Below, one piece after another: positions 7,250 through 15,745 of a stretch of 64,000 nt of DNA (positions are counted from its first letter, which is position 1; the number at the start of each line of letters is the position of its first letter). The stretch comes from Amycolatopsis vancoresmycina (GTDB taxonomy: Bacteria > Actinomycetota > Actinomycetes > Mycobacteriales > Pseudonocardiaceae). Location: positions 62,001 to 126,000 of the forward strand of contig NZ_JNYY01000006.1 in assembly GCF_000716785.1 (NCBI RefSeq). The letters run 5' to 3'. The position numbers and the translations under genes are program-made. A model generated the notes under the pieces. It did no database searches and was not told where the DNA came from. It worked only from the letters and a program-made list of their open reading frames with translations.

Positions 7250-8347
7250 ATGCCGTACGAGGTGCAGGGGGTCGTTTCGCGGGGTAAGGGCGAGCCCGTC
7301 TCGCTGGAGACCGTCCTCGTGCCCGATCCCGGTCCCGGCGAAGCCGTCGTGAACGTCCAGGCCTGCGGGGTCTGCCACACCGATCTGCACTACCGCGAAG
7401 GCGGGATCAACGACGACTTCCCGTTCCTGCTCGGCCACGAGGCCGCCGGGGTCGTCGAGGCCGTCGGCGACGGCGTCACCGACCTCGAACCCGGTGACTA
7501 CGTCATCCTCAACTGGCGGGCCGTCTGCGGTACCTGCCGGGCCTGCAAGCGCGGCAAACCGTGGTACTGCTTCGCCACCTTCAACGCCGCCCAGCCGATG
7601 ACCCTGCAGGACGGCACCAAGCTGTCGCCCGCGCTCGGCATCGGTGCCTTCCTCGAGAAGACCCTTGTCCACAGCGGACAGTGCACAAAGGTCAACCGGG
7701 ACGCCGAACCCGCCGTGGCCGGGCTGCTCGGCTGCGGGGTCATGGCCGGGCTCGGTGCGGCCATCAACACCGGTGCCGTCACCCGCGGTGACTCCGTCGC
7801 GGTGATCGGCTGCGGTGGGGTCGGGGACGCCGCCGTCGCCGGGGCGAAGCTCGCGGGCGCCACCACCATCGTCGCCATCGACATGGACGACCGGAAGCTC
7901 ACCTGGGCGAAGGACTTCGGTGCCACGCACACCGTCAACAGCAAGGGCCTGTCCGAAGCGCAGGTCGTCGAGGCCATGCAAGAGGCCACCGGCGGCTTCG
8001 GCCCGGACGTCGTGATCGACGCCGTCGGCAGGCCCGAGACCTGGCGGCAGGCCTTCTACGGGCGCGACCTGGCCGGCACCGTCGTGCTGGTCGGCGTGCC
8101 GACGCCGGACATGCGGCTGGACGACCTGCCGCTGATCGACTTCTTCTCGCGCGGCGGCTCGCTCAAGTCGTCGTGGTACGGCGACTGCCTGCCGAGCCGG
8201 GACTTCCCGATGCTCGTCGACCTCTACCTGCAGGGCCGGCTGCCGCTGGACAAGTTCGTCACCGAGCGGATCGGCGTCGACGGTGTCGAGCAGGCCTTCG
8301 AGCGCATGCACCACGGGGACGTCCTGCGCAGCGTGGTGACGTTCTGA
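7250..8347 (+). CDS. mscR: S-(hydroxymethyl)mycothiol dehydrogenase
   Basis: This 365-residue zinc alcohol dehydrogenase oxidises the formaldehyde-mycothiol adduct (EC 1.1.1.306) and also fits mycothiol S-nitroso reductase activity, so it serves formaldehyde and nitrosative detoxification in the cytoplasm. Visible residues are catalytic zinc ligands C42, H63 (LGHE) and C162; structural zinc cysteines C93, C96, C99 and C107; and a Rossmann motif GCGGVG at 187-192. The sequence closely follows the actinobacterial AdhE2/MscR type. In many relatives an MBL hydrolase follows; here a GGCT-like gene follows with a 4-nt overlap (CTGA). Confidence 0.93.
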   Translation: MPYEVQGVVSRGKGEPVSLETVLVPDPGPGEAVVNVQACGVCHTDLHYREGGINDDFPFLLGHEAAGVVEAVGDGVTDLEPGDYVILNWRAVCGTCRACKRGKPWYCFATFNAAQPMTLQDGTKLSPALGIGAFLEKTLVHSGQCTKVNRDAEPAVAGLLGCGVMAGLGAAINTGAVTRGDSVAVIGCGGVGDAAVAGAKLAGATTIVAIDMDDRKLTWAKDFGATHTVNSKGLSEAQVVEAMQEATGGFGPDVVIDAVGRPETWRQAFYGRDLAGTVVLVGVPTPDMRLDDLPLIDFFSRGGSLKSSWYGDCLPSRDFPMLVDLYLQGRLPLDKFVTERIGVDGVEQAFERMHHGDVLRSVVTF

Positions 8348-8967
8348 CCCTCTTCACCGACGACGAGTACCCGGCCGAGCCCTACCCGGGCACCCGGCCG
8401 GGTTACTCGTTCGTGCACGTCGACGGCGTCGGGCACCCGCTCGACACCGCCCCTGCGGGCTGGCGCGAGCGGCTGGCCGTGCTGGCCTACGGCTCGAACG
8501 CGAACCCGTCGAAGATCACCTGGCTGCGCGCCCGGCTCGGCTTGGAGGGCCCGGTCGTGGTCGCGCACGCGCGCTGCGCCGGGCTCGCCGCGGTGTGGGC
8601 CGCCGGTTTCCGCGTGGTCGACGACCAGCGCCCCGCCACCCTCACCGCGCTGGACGGCGCCGAAGACCACGCCATCTGGTTCGTGACGCCGGACCAGCTC
8701 GCGGTCCTGGACCGCTGCGAGGGCCGCGGCACCCGCTACCACCTGGCCCGGCTCACCGAGCCCGACGTCACCCTCGAAGACGGCACGCGCCTGACCGAGG
8801 TGCACACCTACGTCGGCGCCGCGCCGATCCGCTACCCGCTGCTGGTCGGCGGCGTGCCGGTGCGCACCGCCGACGTCCCGCAGGCCGAAGCGGCGAAGCT
8901 CGACGGCGTCGCCGCCGACGGCCACGGCGTGCCGTGCGAAGTCGTCACACCAGCTTTCCCGGGTTGA
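8344..8967 (+). CDS. GGCT-like (gamma-glutamylcyclotransferase fold) hypothetical protein
   Basis: This protein of about 207 residues carries the cyclotransferase-fold signature LAVLAYGSNANPSKI and a conserved ERLAVLAY / DRCEGRGTRYHLARL layout. An acidic residue in the DRCEGRGTRYH segment may be the catalytic glutamate. The role is unknown; a gamma-glutamyl-amine or thiol-related function is only a guess from the fold. The start is awkward: homology-like sequence (TLFTDDEYPAEP) begins right after a CTG at 8344 that overlaps the mscR stop; the nearest standard starts are GTG 8413 (would cut the domain) and GTG 8173 (deep inside mscR). The 3' end overlaps the convergent flavoprotein gene by 23 bp. 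Confidence 0.72.
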   Translation: MTLFTDDEYPAEPYPGTRPGYSFVHVDGVGHPLDTAPAGWRERLAVLAYGSNANPSKITWLRARLGLEGPVVVAHARCAGLAAVWAAGFRVVDDQRPATLTALDGAEDHAIWFVTPDQLAVLDRCEGRGTRYHLARLTEPDVTLEDGTRLTEVHTYVGAAPIRYPLLVGGVPVRTADVPQAEAAKLDGVAADGHGVPCEVVTPAFPG

Positions 8968-10564
8968 GGATCCCGGTCGGGTCCACCGCGGACTTGGCCG
9001 CGCGCAGCACTTCGACGCCCAGCGAGCCGATTTCCGCGCCCAGGTAGGGCGCGTGGTCGACGCCGACGGCGTGGTGGTGCGAGATCGTGCCCAGCCCGGC
9101 GATCGCCTCGGACGCCGCCGCCTTCGCCCGCTGCCACTGGCCCACCGGATCGGCTTCGTCCCGAGCCGTCAACACCGTGAAGTAGAGCGACGCACCCGTC
9201 TCGTACGCATGGGAAATGTGGCACATGACGATCGCGCGGCCCAGCGCGGCGGTCAGGGCCGCCCGGACGTCGTCGCGCAACTCGTCCACATTGGACCAGT
9301 AGGCCGCCGTTTCGAGCGTCTCGACGCAGACCCCCATGTCCAGCAGGACATCCCGCTGCCGGGGGCCGGCGAACCGGCCGTGCCGCCACGATTCGCCGAG
9401 CGCCTTGCCGACACGGACGGCGCCCGCCGCCTTCAGCCGCCGGGTCGTCTCGCGACGGCGCAGCGCCACGTCGTGCGCGGTGCCTTCCCAGCCGACGATG
9501 AGGAAACACGGCCGTCGCACGCCCCGCGCGGCCAGGTAACGGCGCAGCGCCGCCGTCTTCAGGCCCGCGTTCAGCGCCAGCGAGACCTCGGTTTCGTCCA
9601 CATCGGACAGCCGGGTGACGTCGGCGAGCGCGTGGTGCTGCGCGAGGTCCCGCACCGCCTCGGCGCCGGCCGTCCAGCCCGGCAGGGCGTACCCCTCGTA
9701 CCGCCGGACCTGCGGCGCCGGCCGCACCCGCAGCGCGACTTCCGTGATGACGCCGAGCGTTCCTTCGCTGCCGACGGCGAGCTGCCGCAGGTCCGGACCG
9801 GCCGCCGACGCCGGCGCGACGCCGAGCTTCCACGGACCGCGCGGGGTGGCCAGCCGCACGCCGGTCACCATGTCCTCGAAGCGCCCGTAACCCGACGACG
9901 CCTGGCCCGCCGAGCGCGTCGCCGCGAACCCGCCGATCGTGGCGCGCTCGAACGACTGCGGCACGTGCCCGAGCGTCAGGCCGTGCTCGCCGAGCAGCCG
10001 TTCCGCCGCGGGCCCGCGGACCCCCGCCTGCAGGACGGCGATGCGCGACTCGGCGTCGACCGACACGAGCGCGTCGAGCCGGACGAGGTCCAGCGCGATC
10101 ACCGACGCCTTCTCGCCGCGCAACGCCGCGACGCCGCCGACCACCGACGTGCCGCCGCCGAACGGCACCACGCCGACGTCGTGCCGGACGCAGACGTCGA
10201 GGACCGCCTGGACCTCGTCGGGATCGGCCGGGAGCACCACCGCGTCGGGCACCGGGAAGTCCGCCGAGGCCGCCCGGCGCCGCAGGAGGTCGAGGTAGGA
10301 CAGCCCGGTCGCCCGCGCGAGCCGTGCCGCGGCGTCCACCAGCACGTTTTCCTCGCCGACCACCTTCGCCAGGTCGTCCTCAGCAGACTTCGCGAGTTTC
10401 GGTGACGGTATTTCCACCGGCATTTCCCGCGCTGGAGCGGCGGCGGGGGCGACCGGACCGATACGCTGGTCGAGCCACCTGGCCGCCCGCGCGGGCAACG
10501 GGACGGCGGCTGATGCGTCCTCGGTCCAGGACCGGCGGAGGCGGTGGTCAATGAGCGGGTTCAC
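8945..10564 (-). CDS. FAD-binding oxidoreductase, alkyl-DHAP-synthase-like (Rv2251-like)
   Basis: This 539-residue flavoprotein of the vanillyl-alcohol-oxidase/PCMH type has an FAD-binding half (about 115-300, with VVPFGGGTSVVGGV and the pyrophosphate loop SFERATIGGFAATRSAGQ). The substrate-cap half ends in SHHHAVGVDHAPYL and the closing motif DPTGILNPGK. These are hallmarks of alkyldihydroxyacetonephosphate synthase relatives. Its neighbours are TetR and glycerol-3-phosphate dehydrogenase, the same trio as Mtb Rv2251/Rv2250c/Rv2249c, suggesting glycerol-phosphate or ether-lipid metabolism. It is divergent from the TetR gene with only 16 bp between starts. The exact substrate is unproven. Confidence 0.85.
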   Translation of the reverse strand: MNPLIDHRLRRSWTEDASAAVPLPARAARWLDQRIGPVAPAAAPAREMPVEIPSPKLAKSAEDDLAKVVGEENVLVDAAARLARATGLSYLDLLRRRAASADFPVPDAVVLPADPDEVQAVLDVCVRHDVGVVPFGGGTSVVGGVAALRGEKASVIALDLVRLDALVSVDAESRIAVLQAGVRGPAAERLLGEHGLTLGHVPQSFERATIGGFAATRSAGQASSGYGRFEDMVTGVRLATPRGPWKLGVAPASAAGPDLRQLAVGSEGTLGVITEVALRVRPAPQVRRYEGYALPGWTAGAEAVRDLAQHHALADVTRLSDVDETEVSLALNAGLKTAALRRYLAARGVRRPCFLIVGWEGTAHDVALRRRETTRRLKAAGAVRVGKALGESWRHGRFAGPRQRDVLLDMGVCVETLETAAYWSNVDELRDDVRAALTAALGRAIVMCHISHAYETGASLYFTVLTARDEADPVGQWQRAKAAASEAIAGLGTISHHHAVGVDHAPYLGAEIGSLGVEVLRAAKSAVDPTGILNPGKLV

Positions 10565-10567
10565 GAC

Positions 10568-10600
10568 TACAGTGTGACATATGGACGTGAAACGTCACAC
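10568..10600 (+). promoter_or_regulatory. Leaderless tetR promoter with operator over the start codon
   Basis: TACAGT (10568-10573) ends 7 nt before ATG 10581, with TGGTCA (10545-10550) as a -35 at 17 bp. The inverted repeat GTGTGAC (10572-10578) / GTCACAC (10594-10600) spans the start codon. A TetR dimer bound here would block its own operon and probably the divergent flavoprotein gene. Confidence 0.6.
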
Positions 10601-11225
10601 CACCCAGACCGCGGGTTCCTCCGCGCTCGCGGACACCCGCAACCGCCAGACGGCGACGCGCGTGGCCGATGACGTGCTGCTCGACGCCGCGCGCTCGTGC
10701 GTGCTGGCCGTCGGTGTGCGCCGCACCACACTCGCCGAGATCGCCCGCACCGCGCGCGTCAGCCGGATGACCGTCTACCGCCGGTTCCCCGACGTCCGCA
10801 GCGTGCTCGCCGCGCTGATGACCCGCGAATTCAGCGGGCTGCTGCGCACGGCGAGCGAACGCGGCGCCGACGCCGCCCACAGCCGCGACCGGCTCGTGCT
10901 GATCGCGGCGGCCGGTGTGCGCGCGCTGTCGACCGATCCGCTGTTCCGCACCCTGCTCGACGTCGACCCCGAGCTCGTCCTCCCGTACATCGTGGAGCGG
11001 CTCGGCGCGACGCAGAAGTTCGCCGAACAGGCGTTGCACCAGCTGCTGGAGGCCGGCCACCAGGACGGTTCGATCCGCCGGGCGCCGGTCGCCGTCCAGT
11101 CCCGGTCGGTGCTGCTGGTGGTGCAGTCGTTCGCGTTCTCGCTGCGGCCGGCCACGGCGGACGTGCCCGAGGCGGCGCTGATGGCGGAGTTCACCCACGT
11201 GCTCGACGCGGCGCTGAAGCCGTGA
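10581..11225 (+). CDS. TetR-family transcriptional regulator
   Basis: This 214-residue repressor has an N-terminal TetR DNA-binding domain (about 28-85): VADDVLLDAARSCVLAVGVR, helix-turn-helix TTLAEIARTARVSRMTVYRRF. The C-terminal ligand domain has a hydrophobic pocket of unknown specificity. It is translationally coupled to glpD (GTGA overlap) and divergent from the AGPS-like flavoprotein, so it probably controls both. The position matches Mtb Rv2250c. No ribosome site precedes the ATG; the promoter geometry suggests leaderless translation and autoregulation through the operator over the start. Confidence 0.9.
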   Translation: MDVKRHTTQTAGSSALADTRNRQTATRVADDVLLDAARSCVLAVGVRRTTLAEIARTARVSRMTVYRRFPDVRSVLAALMTREFSGLLRTASERGADAAHSRDRLVLIAAAGVRALSTDPLFRTLLDVDPELVLPYIVERLGATQKFAEQALHQLLEAGHQDGSIRRAPVAVQSRSVLLVVQSFAFSLRPATADVPEAALMAEFTHVLDAALKP

Positions 11226-12763
11226 CGTCGGGCTCGCTCAACGCGCGGCGCCGCGAACGTGAGCTGGCGGAGCTGGCGGGGGGCGAGCGGGTCGACGTCG
11301 TCGTGGTCGGCGGCGGGGTCACCGGCACGGGCATCGCGCTGGACGCGGCTTCGCGGGGTCTGTCGGTGGCCCTGGTCGAGGCGCACGACCTCGCGTTCGG
11401 GACGTCCCGCTGGTCGTCGAAGCTGGTGCACGGCGGCCTGCGGTACCTGGCCCACGGCGAACTCGGGCTGGCGCACGAGAGCGCGGTGGAGCGCGGGATC
11501 CTGATGACGCGCACGGCACCGCACCTCACGCGCGCGATGCCGCAGCTGTTCCCGTTGTACCCCAGCACTTCCCGGCTCCAGCAGCGCGTCGTCGCGGCCG
11601 GTTTGCTGGCCGGCGACGCGCTGCGGCGGGCGGCGCGCACGCCGTCGTCCGTGCTGCCGCGGCCGCGCTCGGTCCCCGCCGCCGAAGCGTTGGCGTTGGC
11701 ACCGGGCCTGTCCGCCGGTGGCCTGCGGGGAGGATTGCTGGCCTACGACGGCGCGTTGGTCGACGACGCCCGGCTGGTGGTGACCCTGGCCCGGACGGCG
11801 GCGTCGTTCGGCGCCCGGATCCTGACGCGGCTGTCGGCCACTTCGCTGTCCGCGGACCGCGTCCAGGTGCGTGACGGCATTTCGGGCTCCACCATGGACA
11901 TCCACGCACGTCAGGTCATCAACGCGACGGGCGTGTGGGCGGGGACGCTGACGGGCGCGGTCCGGCTGCGGCCGTCGCTCGGATCGCACCTGGTGCTGGC
12001 ACCCGGGACGGTTCCGATGGGGACGACGTCGGTGAACATCGGCGTGCCCGGGGAGACCAACCGGTTCGTGTTCCTGCTCCCCCAGCCGGACGGCCGGGTC
12101 TACCTGGGACTGACGGACGAGCCCGTTTCCGGTTCGATCCCTTCCGTGCCGGTGGTTCCGGAGTCCGATGTGGACTTCCTGCTGTCACTGGCGTCGTCGG
12201 TGCTCGCCCGGCCGCTGACCCGGGCGGACATCGCCGGGTCCTACGCGGGCCTGCGCCCCCTCGTGGAGGGCGGCGGCCGGTCGGCGGACCTGTCCCGCAA
12301 GCATGCGGTCCTGGCGGGCTCGGACGGGCTGCTGACCGTGGTGGGCGGCAAACTGACGACGTACCGCCGGATGGCCGAGGACGCGGTCGACGCGGCGGTC
12401 CGCCTGGCGGGACTGACGGCGGCACCCTGCCGCACCGCGCGGTTGCCGTTGCTGGGCGCGGCGCCGCGACCCGAACTGTCCTTTGTGGACGCATCGCCGC
12501 GGCTGGTGGCCCGGTACGGCACGGAGGCACCGCGCGTGGCAGCCCTGGGTGAGCTGGACACGGAGTTCTCGACCCCGGTGGGACCCGGGACGGAGATCAC
12601 CGCGGCCGAGGTCGTGTGGGCCGTCCGGAACGAGGGGGCACTGGACGTCGAGGACGTCCTGGAGCGCCGGACGCGGCTGGCGCTGATCCCGGCGGACGCC
12701 GAGGCCGCTCGGGCGCGGGTGGCGGAACTTGTCGACAAGTCGCTGGCGGGTCTTCTCGACTAG
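11222..12763 (+). CDS. glpD: FAD-dependent glycerol-3-phosphate dehydrogenase
   Basis: This 513-residue enzyme oxidises sn-glycerol 3-phosphate to dihydroxyacetone phosphate at the membrane, passing electrons to quinone. The FAD Rossmann motif VVVVGGGVTGTG is at about 26-37. The family signatures WSSKLVHGGLRYLAHGELGL and VVGGKLTTYRRMAEDAVD are present, and a DAO C-terminal domain follows (about 380-510). GTG 11222 overlaps the tetR stop. The context (TetR, AGPS-like flavoprotein) mirrors Mtb Rv2249c (GlpD1). It probably feeds glycerol or phospholipid head groups into central metabolism. Confidence 0.93.
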   Translation: MTSGSLNARRRERELAELAGGERVDVVVVGGGVTGTGIALDAASRGLSVALVEAHDLAFGTSRWSSKLVHGGLRYLAHGELGLAHESAVERGILMTRTAPHLTRAMPQLFPLYPSTSRLQQRVVAAGLLAGDALRRAARTPSSVLPRPRSVPAAEALALAPGLSAGGLRGGLLAYDGALVDDARLVVTLARTAASFGARILTRLSATSLSADRVQVRDGISGSTMDIHARQVINATGVWAGTLTGAVRLRPSLGSHLVLAPGTVPMGTTSVNIGVPGETNRFVFLLPQPDGRVYLGLTDEPVSGSIPSVPVVPESDVDFLLSLASSVLARPLTRADIAGSYAGLRPLVEGGGRSADLSRKHAVLAGSDGLLTVVGGKLTTYRRMAEDAVDAAVRLAGLTAAPCRTARLPLLGAAPRPELSFVDASPRLVARYGTEAPRVAALGELDTEFSTPVGPGTEITAAEVVWAVRNEGALDVEDVLERRTRLALIPADAEAARARVAELVDKSLAGLLD

Positions 12764-12785
12764 CCGGACTTGATGTTCTCTTGAT

Positions 12786-12814
12786 TTGACGTCTCATTGG
12801 GTTTTTGCAACAGT
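12786..12814 (+). promoter_or_regulatory. Promoter of the XRE-ABC operon (leaderless)
   Basis: TTGACG (12786-12791), a 17-bp spacer and AACAGT (12809-12814) form a sigma-70-type promoter whose -10 ends 7 nt before ATG 12822. There is no Shine-Dalgarno sequence, so the transcript is probably leaderless. Confidence 0.6.
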
Positions 12815-12821
12815 ATGGTGC

Positions 12822-13091
12822 ATGAGCCCGGTCAGACGCGGCAAAGAGCTGCCGATCTACAACCGGCTGCCCGTGCTTCGCGCCGAACGCGGGATGAGCA
12901 GGGCCGCGCTCGCGACCGCCGTCGAGGTCAATCCGCAGACCATCGGCGCGCTCGAGCGGGGCGACCACTATCCGAGCCTGGACCTGGCGTTCCGGATCTG
13001 CGCCGTCTTCGACCTGCCGGTCGAAGCCGTGTTCGGCCGTGAGCCGTTCACGCCGCTGTCCACCCAGGTCTACCGCGAGGGGGGAACGTGA
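12822..13091 (+). CDS. XRE-family helix-turn-helix regulator
   Basis: This 89-residue protein is almost entirely a Cro/CI-type helix-turn-helix domain: YNRLPVLRAERGMSRAALAT, then VEVNPQTIGALERGDHYPSLDLAFRICAVFDLPVEAVF. This short type commonly sits beside a small membrane protein and drug-export genes. It is the first gene of a five-gene overlapping operon (regulator, membrane protein, ATPase, permease, GNAT), which it likely controls. The start is ATG 12822 rather than a GTG/ATG inside the promoter, since the leaderless promoter fits it and the family begins there. Confidence 0.88.
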   Translation: MSPVRRGKELPIYNRLPVLRAERGMSRAALATAVEVNPQTIGALERGDHYPSLDLAFRICAVFDLPVEAVFGREPFTPLSTQVYREGGT

Positions 13092-13636
13092 CCGAACCGA
13101 CCGGCCGGCTCGCGGCCTACTGGGAACGCCGGCTCGACCGGCTGGACGAAAAGGAACGGCGGCGCGCCCGGCGGCTGCCGGGGTGGCGCAACCGGCGGCA
13201 CCGGCGTCCCCTGGCCGCCGTGCTGGTGGTCGCCGATCTCGCGCTGATCGCCGGGGCGGCGAACTTCTCCGTCGGGAGCCCGTGGGTCTTCTCCGTCCTG
13301 TGGCTGGGCGGCGTCCTGGCCGGCGGGAGCGCGTTCGTGCTGCTGCGCACCCTGACCGGGCTGATGTGCGGCGGGTTCTCGCGCATGCTGGACGAACGCG
13401 AGCGCGAATGGCGTCACCGTGTCACCTACACCGGCTACCAGATCCTCAGCTACCTGATGCTCGTGGCGCTCATCTACGGCCTGGTGGTCGCCCACGCCGA
13501 GGACGGCGGGTCGCGCGGCGTGATGATGCTGTCCGCGCTGCTGGTCACCGGGACGACCGTCCCGTCGATCCTGCTCGGCTGGGCGCTGCCGGACGACGAC
13601 CCCGAAGACTTCGAAGAGGGGATGGGGAATGCCTGA
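13088..13636 (+). CDS. Four-helix membrane protein of an ABC-exporter operon
   Basis: This 182-residue protein has a basic, charged N-terminus (about 1-38, rich in Arg). Four predicted membrane helices follow (about 39-57, 64-86, 110-132, 142-165), with an acidic tail DDDPEDFEEG. I do not recognise a named family beyond the DUF2178-like proteins that accompany small XRE regulators. GTG 13088 overlaps the XRE stop and its own stop overlaps the ATPase start, so it is co-translated with the exporter. It may be an accessory or sensing subunit. Confidence 0.75.
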   Translation: MTEPTGRLAAYWERRLDRLDEKERRRARRLPGWRNRRHRRPLAAVLVVADLALIAGAANFSVGSPWVFSVLWLGGVLAGGSAFVLLRTLTGLMCGGFSRMLDEREREWRHRVTYTGYQILSYLMLVALIYGLVVAHAEDGGSRGVMMLSALLVTGTTVPSILLGWALPDDDPEDFEEGMGNA

Positions 13637-14558
13637 GGGGACACTGGAGATCGACCGGATCTCCAAGCGCTACGGCGCCAAGGTCGCGCTGGACGGCGTC
13701 TCGTTCGACGTCCGGGCCGGCGAGCTGTTCGGCTTCGTCGGCAGCAACGGCGCCGGCAAGACCACCACCATGCGGATCGCGCTGGGCGTGCTGGCCGCCG
13801 ACGGCGGTGAAGTCCGGTTCGGCGGCGAGAAGATCACCCACGAGACCCGCACCCACATCGGCTACATGCCGGAGGAACGCGGGCTGTACCCGAAGATGAA
13901 GGTGCTCGACCAGCTCGTCTACCTGGCCGAGCTGCACGGGCTGAGCGCCGACGAAGCCCACCGCAACGCGGAGAACTGGATCACCCGGCTCGGCCTGGCC
14001 GAGCGCCGCAAGGACGAGGTGCAGAAGCTGTCCCTCGGCAACCAGCAGCGCGTCCAGCTGGCCGCGGCGCTGGTGCACGACCCCGCCGTGCTCGTGCTCG
14101 ACGAACCGTTCTCCGGCCTCGACCCGCTCGCCGTCGACGTGATGAGCGGGGTGCTGCGGGAGAAGGCCGCGGCGGGCGTGCCGGTGGTGTTCTCCAGCCA
14201 CCAGCTCGACCTCGTCGAGCGGCTGTGCGACCGGGTCGGGATCATCCGCGGCGGCCGGATGGTCGCCGTCGGCACGGTCGCCGAGCTCACCGCGGGCGCC
14301 CGCAGCAAGCTGGTCGTGACGGCGCCGGCCGCGCAGCCCGGCTGGGCCGCGGGCCTGCCCGGCGTGCGGGTGCTGGAGCAGCGGGGCACCACCACCGTGC
14401 TCGACCTCGAACCGAGCGCGGACGACCAGGCGGTGCTGGCCGCGGCGCTGGCGACCGGGCCGGTCACCGAGTTCAGCCGCCGTCGCCGCTCGCTGACCGA
14501 GCTCTTCCGCGACGCCGTCTCCGATGGCGCCGCGTCCACCGGGGAGGAACCGCGATGA
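13629..14558 (+). CDS. ABC-2 exporter ATP-binding protein (NatA-like)
   Basis: This 309-residue ATPase has Walker A GSNGAGKTT (about 38-46), signature LSLGNQQ (about 136-142), Walker B AVLVLDEPFSGLDP and an H-loop histidine in FSSHQLDLVE. A C-terminal DUF4162-like extension (about 215-305) is typical of NatA/EcsA-type exporters. It energises the permease encoded next (ATG overlapping its stop). Substrates of such pairs include sodium, lipids and antimicrobials; none can be assigned here. Confidence 0.92.
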   Translation: MPEGTLEIDRISKRYGAKVALDGVSFDVRAGELFGFVGSNGAGKTTTMRIALGVLAADGGEVRFGGEKITHETRTHIGYMPEERGLYPKMKVLDQLVYLAELHGLSADEAHRNAENWITRLGLAERRKDEVQKLSLGNQQRVQLAAALVHDPAVLVLDEPFSGLDPLAVDVMSGVLREKAAAGVPVVFSSHQLDLVERLCDRVGIIRGGRMVAVGTVAELTAGARSKLVVTAPAAQPGWAAGLPGVRVLEQRGTTTVLDLEPSADDQAVLAAALATGPVTEFSRRRRSLTELFRDAVSDGAASTGEEPR

Positions 14559-15745
14559 GGACGCTGAGTGGCCGCCGGGCGGTCTGGCTGGTGCTGAAGC
14601 GCGAACTGAACACGCGGCTGCGCACGCGGTCGTTCGTGGTCGGCACCGCGGTGCTGCTGGTGCTGCTGCTGGGGTACGTGGTCTTCCAGACGGCGCTGGC
14701 CGGTTCGTCGGACCGGAGCACGGTCGGGCTGACCGGCCAGGCGATCGGCATCGCCCGCCAGCTGCAGACCGAGGCGGCGCTGGCGGGCCGCGAGATCACC
14801 ACCGTCGTGGTCACGGACCCGGCGGAGGGCAGGCAGAAGGTCGAGAACGGCGACCTGGACGCGCTCGTCTCGGGCAGCGCGGCGCAGCTGACCGCCACCT
14901 ACCAGTCCTCTTTGGACGACCAGCTGCGCCGCGTGCTCGACCAGGTCGCGCAGCAGCAGGTGCTCGACGGCGTGCTGTCGTCGGCGCAGCTCGAACCGGC
15001 CGAGGTGATGGCCAGGGTCAACGGCACCCACGTGCGCGACGACGCTCTTTCGCCGCAGCCGGCGGACCACACGCAGCGGCTCGTCGTCGGCCTGGTCGTG
15101 GCGTTCCTGCTGTACATGAGCATCATCACCTACGGGATGATGGTCGCCCAGGGCGTCGTCGAGGAGAAGGCGAGCCGGGTGGTGGAGATCCTGCTCGCCA
15201 GCGTGCGGCCGTGGCAGCTGCTGCTGGGCAAGGTGATCGGCCTCGGCCTGGTCGGCCTGACCCAGCTGGTGATCCTCGCGGCGGTCGGCCTGGGCGCGGC
15301 GACGGCGACCGGCGTGTTCACCCTGTCCGGCTTCGCGACGGGCGCGGTGCTGTGGGGCCTGCTCTGGTACCTGCTGGGATTCCTGTTGTACGCCACGATC
15401 TACGGCGCGCTCGGATCGCTGGTGTCGCGCCAGGAGGACACCCAGTCGGTGGTGGGGCCGCTCAACATCATCCTGGTGGTCGGGTTCATCGCGGGCTTCA
15501 ACCTGCTGGTCCAGAACCCCGCGGGCGCGGCGACGAGGATCGTGTCGCTGATCCCGCTGCTGTCCCCGATCCTGATGCCGGCCCGCATTTCGACGGGCGC
15601 GGCGGCGGGCTGGGAGATCGGGCTGTCGCTGACGCTGACGGTCGCGTTCGTCGCGCTGCTGACGTGGGTGGGCGGGAAGATCTACGGCAACAGCGTGCTG
15701 CGGATCGGCAGCCGGATCAAGCTGTCGGAGGCCCTGCGTGGCTGA
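14555..15745 (+). CDS. ABC-2 exporter permease (NatB-like)
   Basis: This 396-residue permease has one N-terminal helix (about 24-46), a large extracytoplasmic domain (about 50-175), then five to six C-terminal helices. The conserved motif EEKASRVVEILLASVRPWQLLLGK is characteristic of NatB/YhaP exporters (its first half at about residues 207-220). It partners the preceding ATPase and is followed by a GNAT gene overlapping its stop by 8 bases. Substrate is unknown; the small XRE regulator at the operon head suggests induced export of a toxic compound or lipid. Confidence 0.9.
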   Translation: MRTLSGRRAVWLVLKRELNTRLRTRSFVVGTAVLLVLLLGYVVFQTALAGSSDRSTVGLTGQAIGIARQLQTEAALAGREITTVVVTDPAEGRQKVENGDLDALVSGSAAQLTATYQSSLDDQLRRVLDQVAQQQVLDGVLSSAQLEPAEVMARVNGTHVRDDALSPQPADHTQRLVVGLVVAFLLYMSIITYGMMVAQGVVEEKASRVVEILLASVRPWQLLLGKVIGLGLVGLTQLVILAAVGLGAATATGVFTLSGFATGAVLWGLLWYLLGFLLYATIYGALGSLVSRQEDTQSVVGPLNIILVVGFIAGFNLLVQNPAGAATRIVSLIPLLSPILMPARISTGAAAGWEIGLSLTLTVAFVALLTWVGGKIYGNSVLRIGSRIKLSEALRG

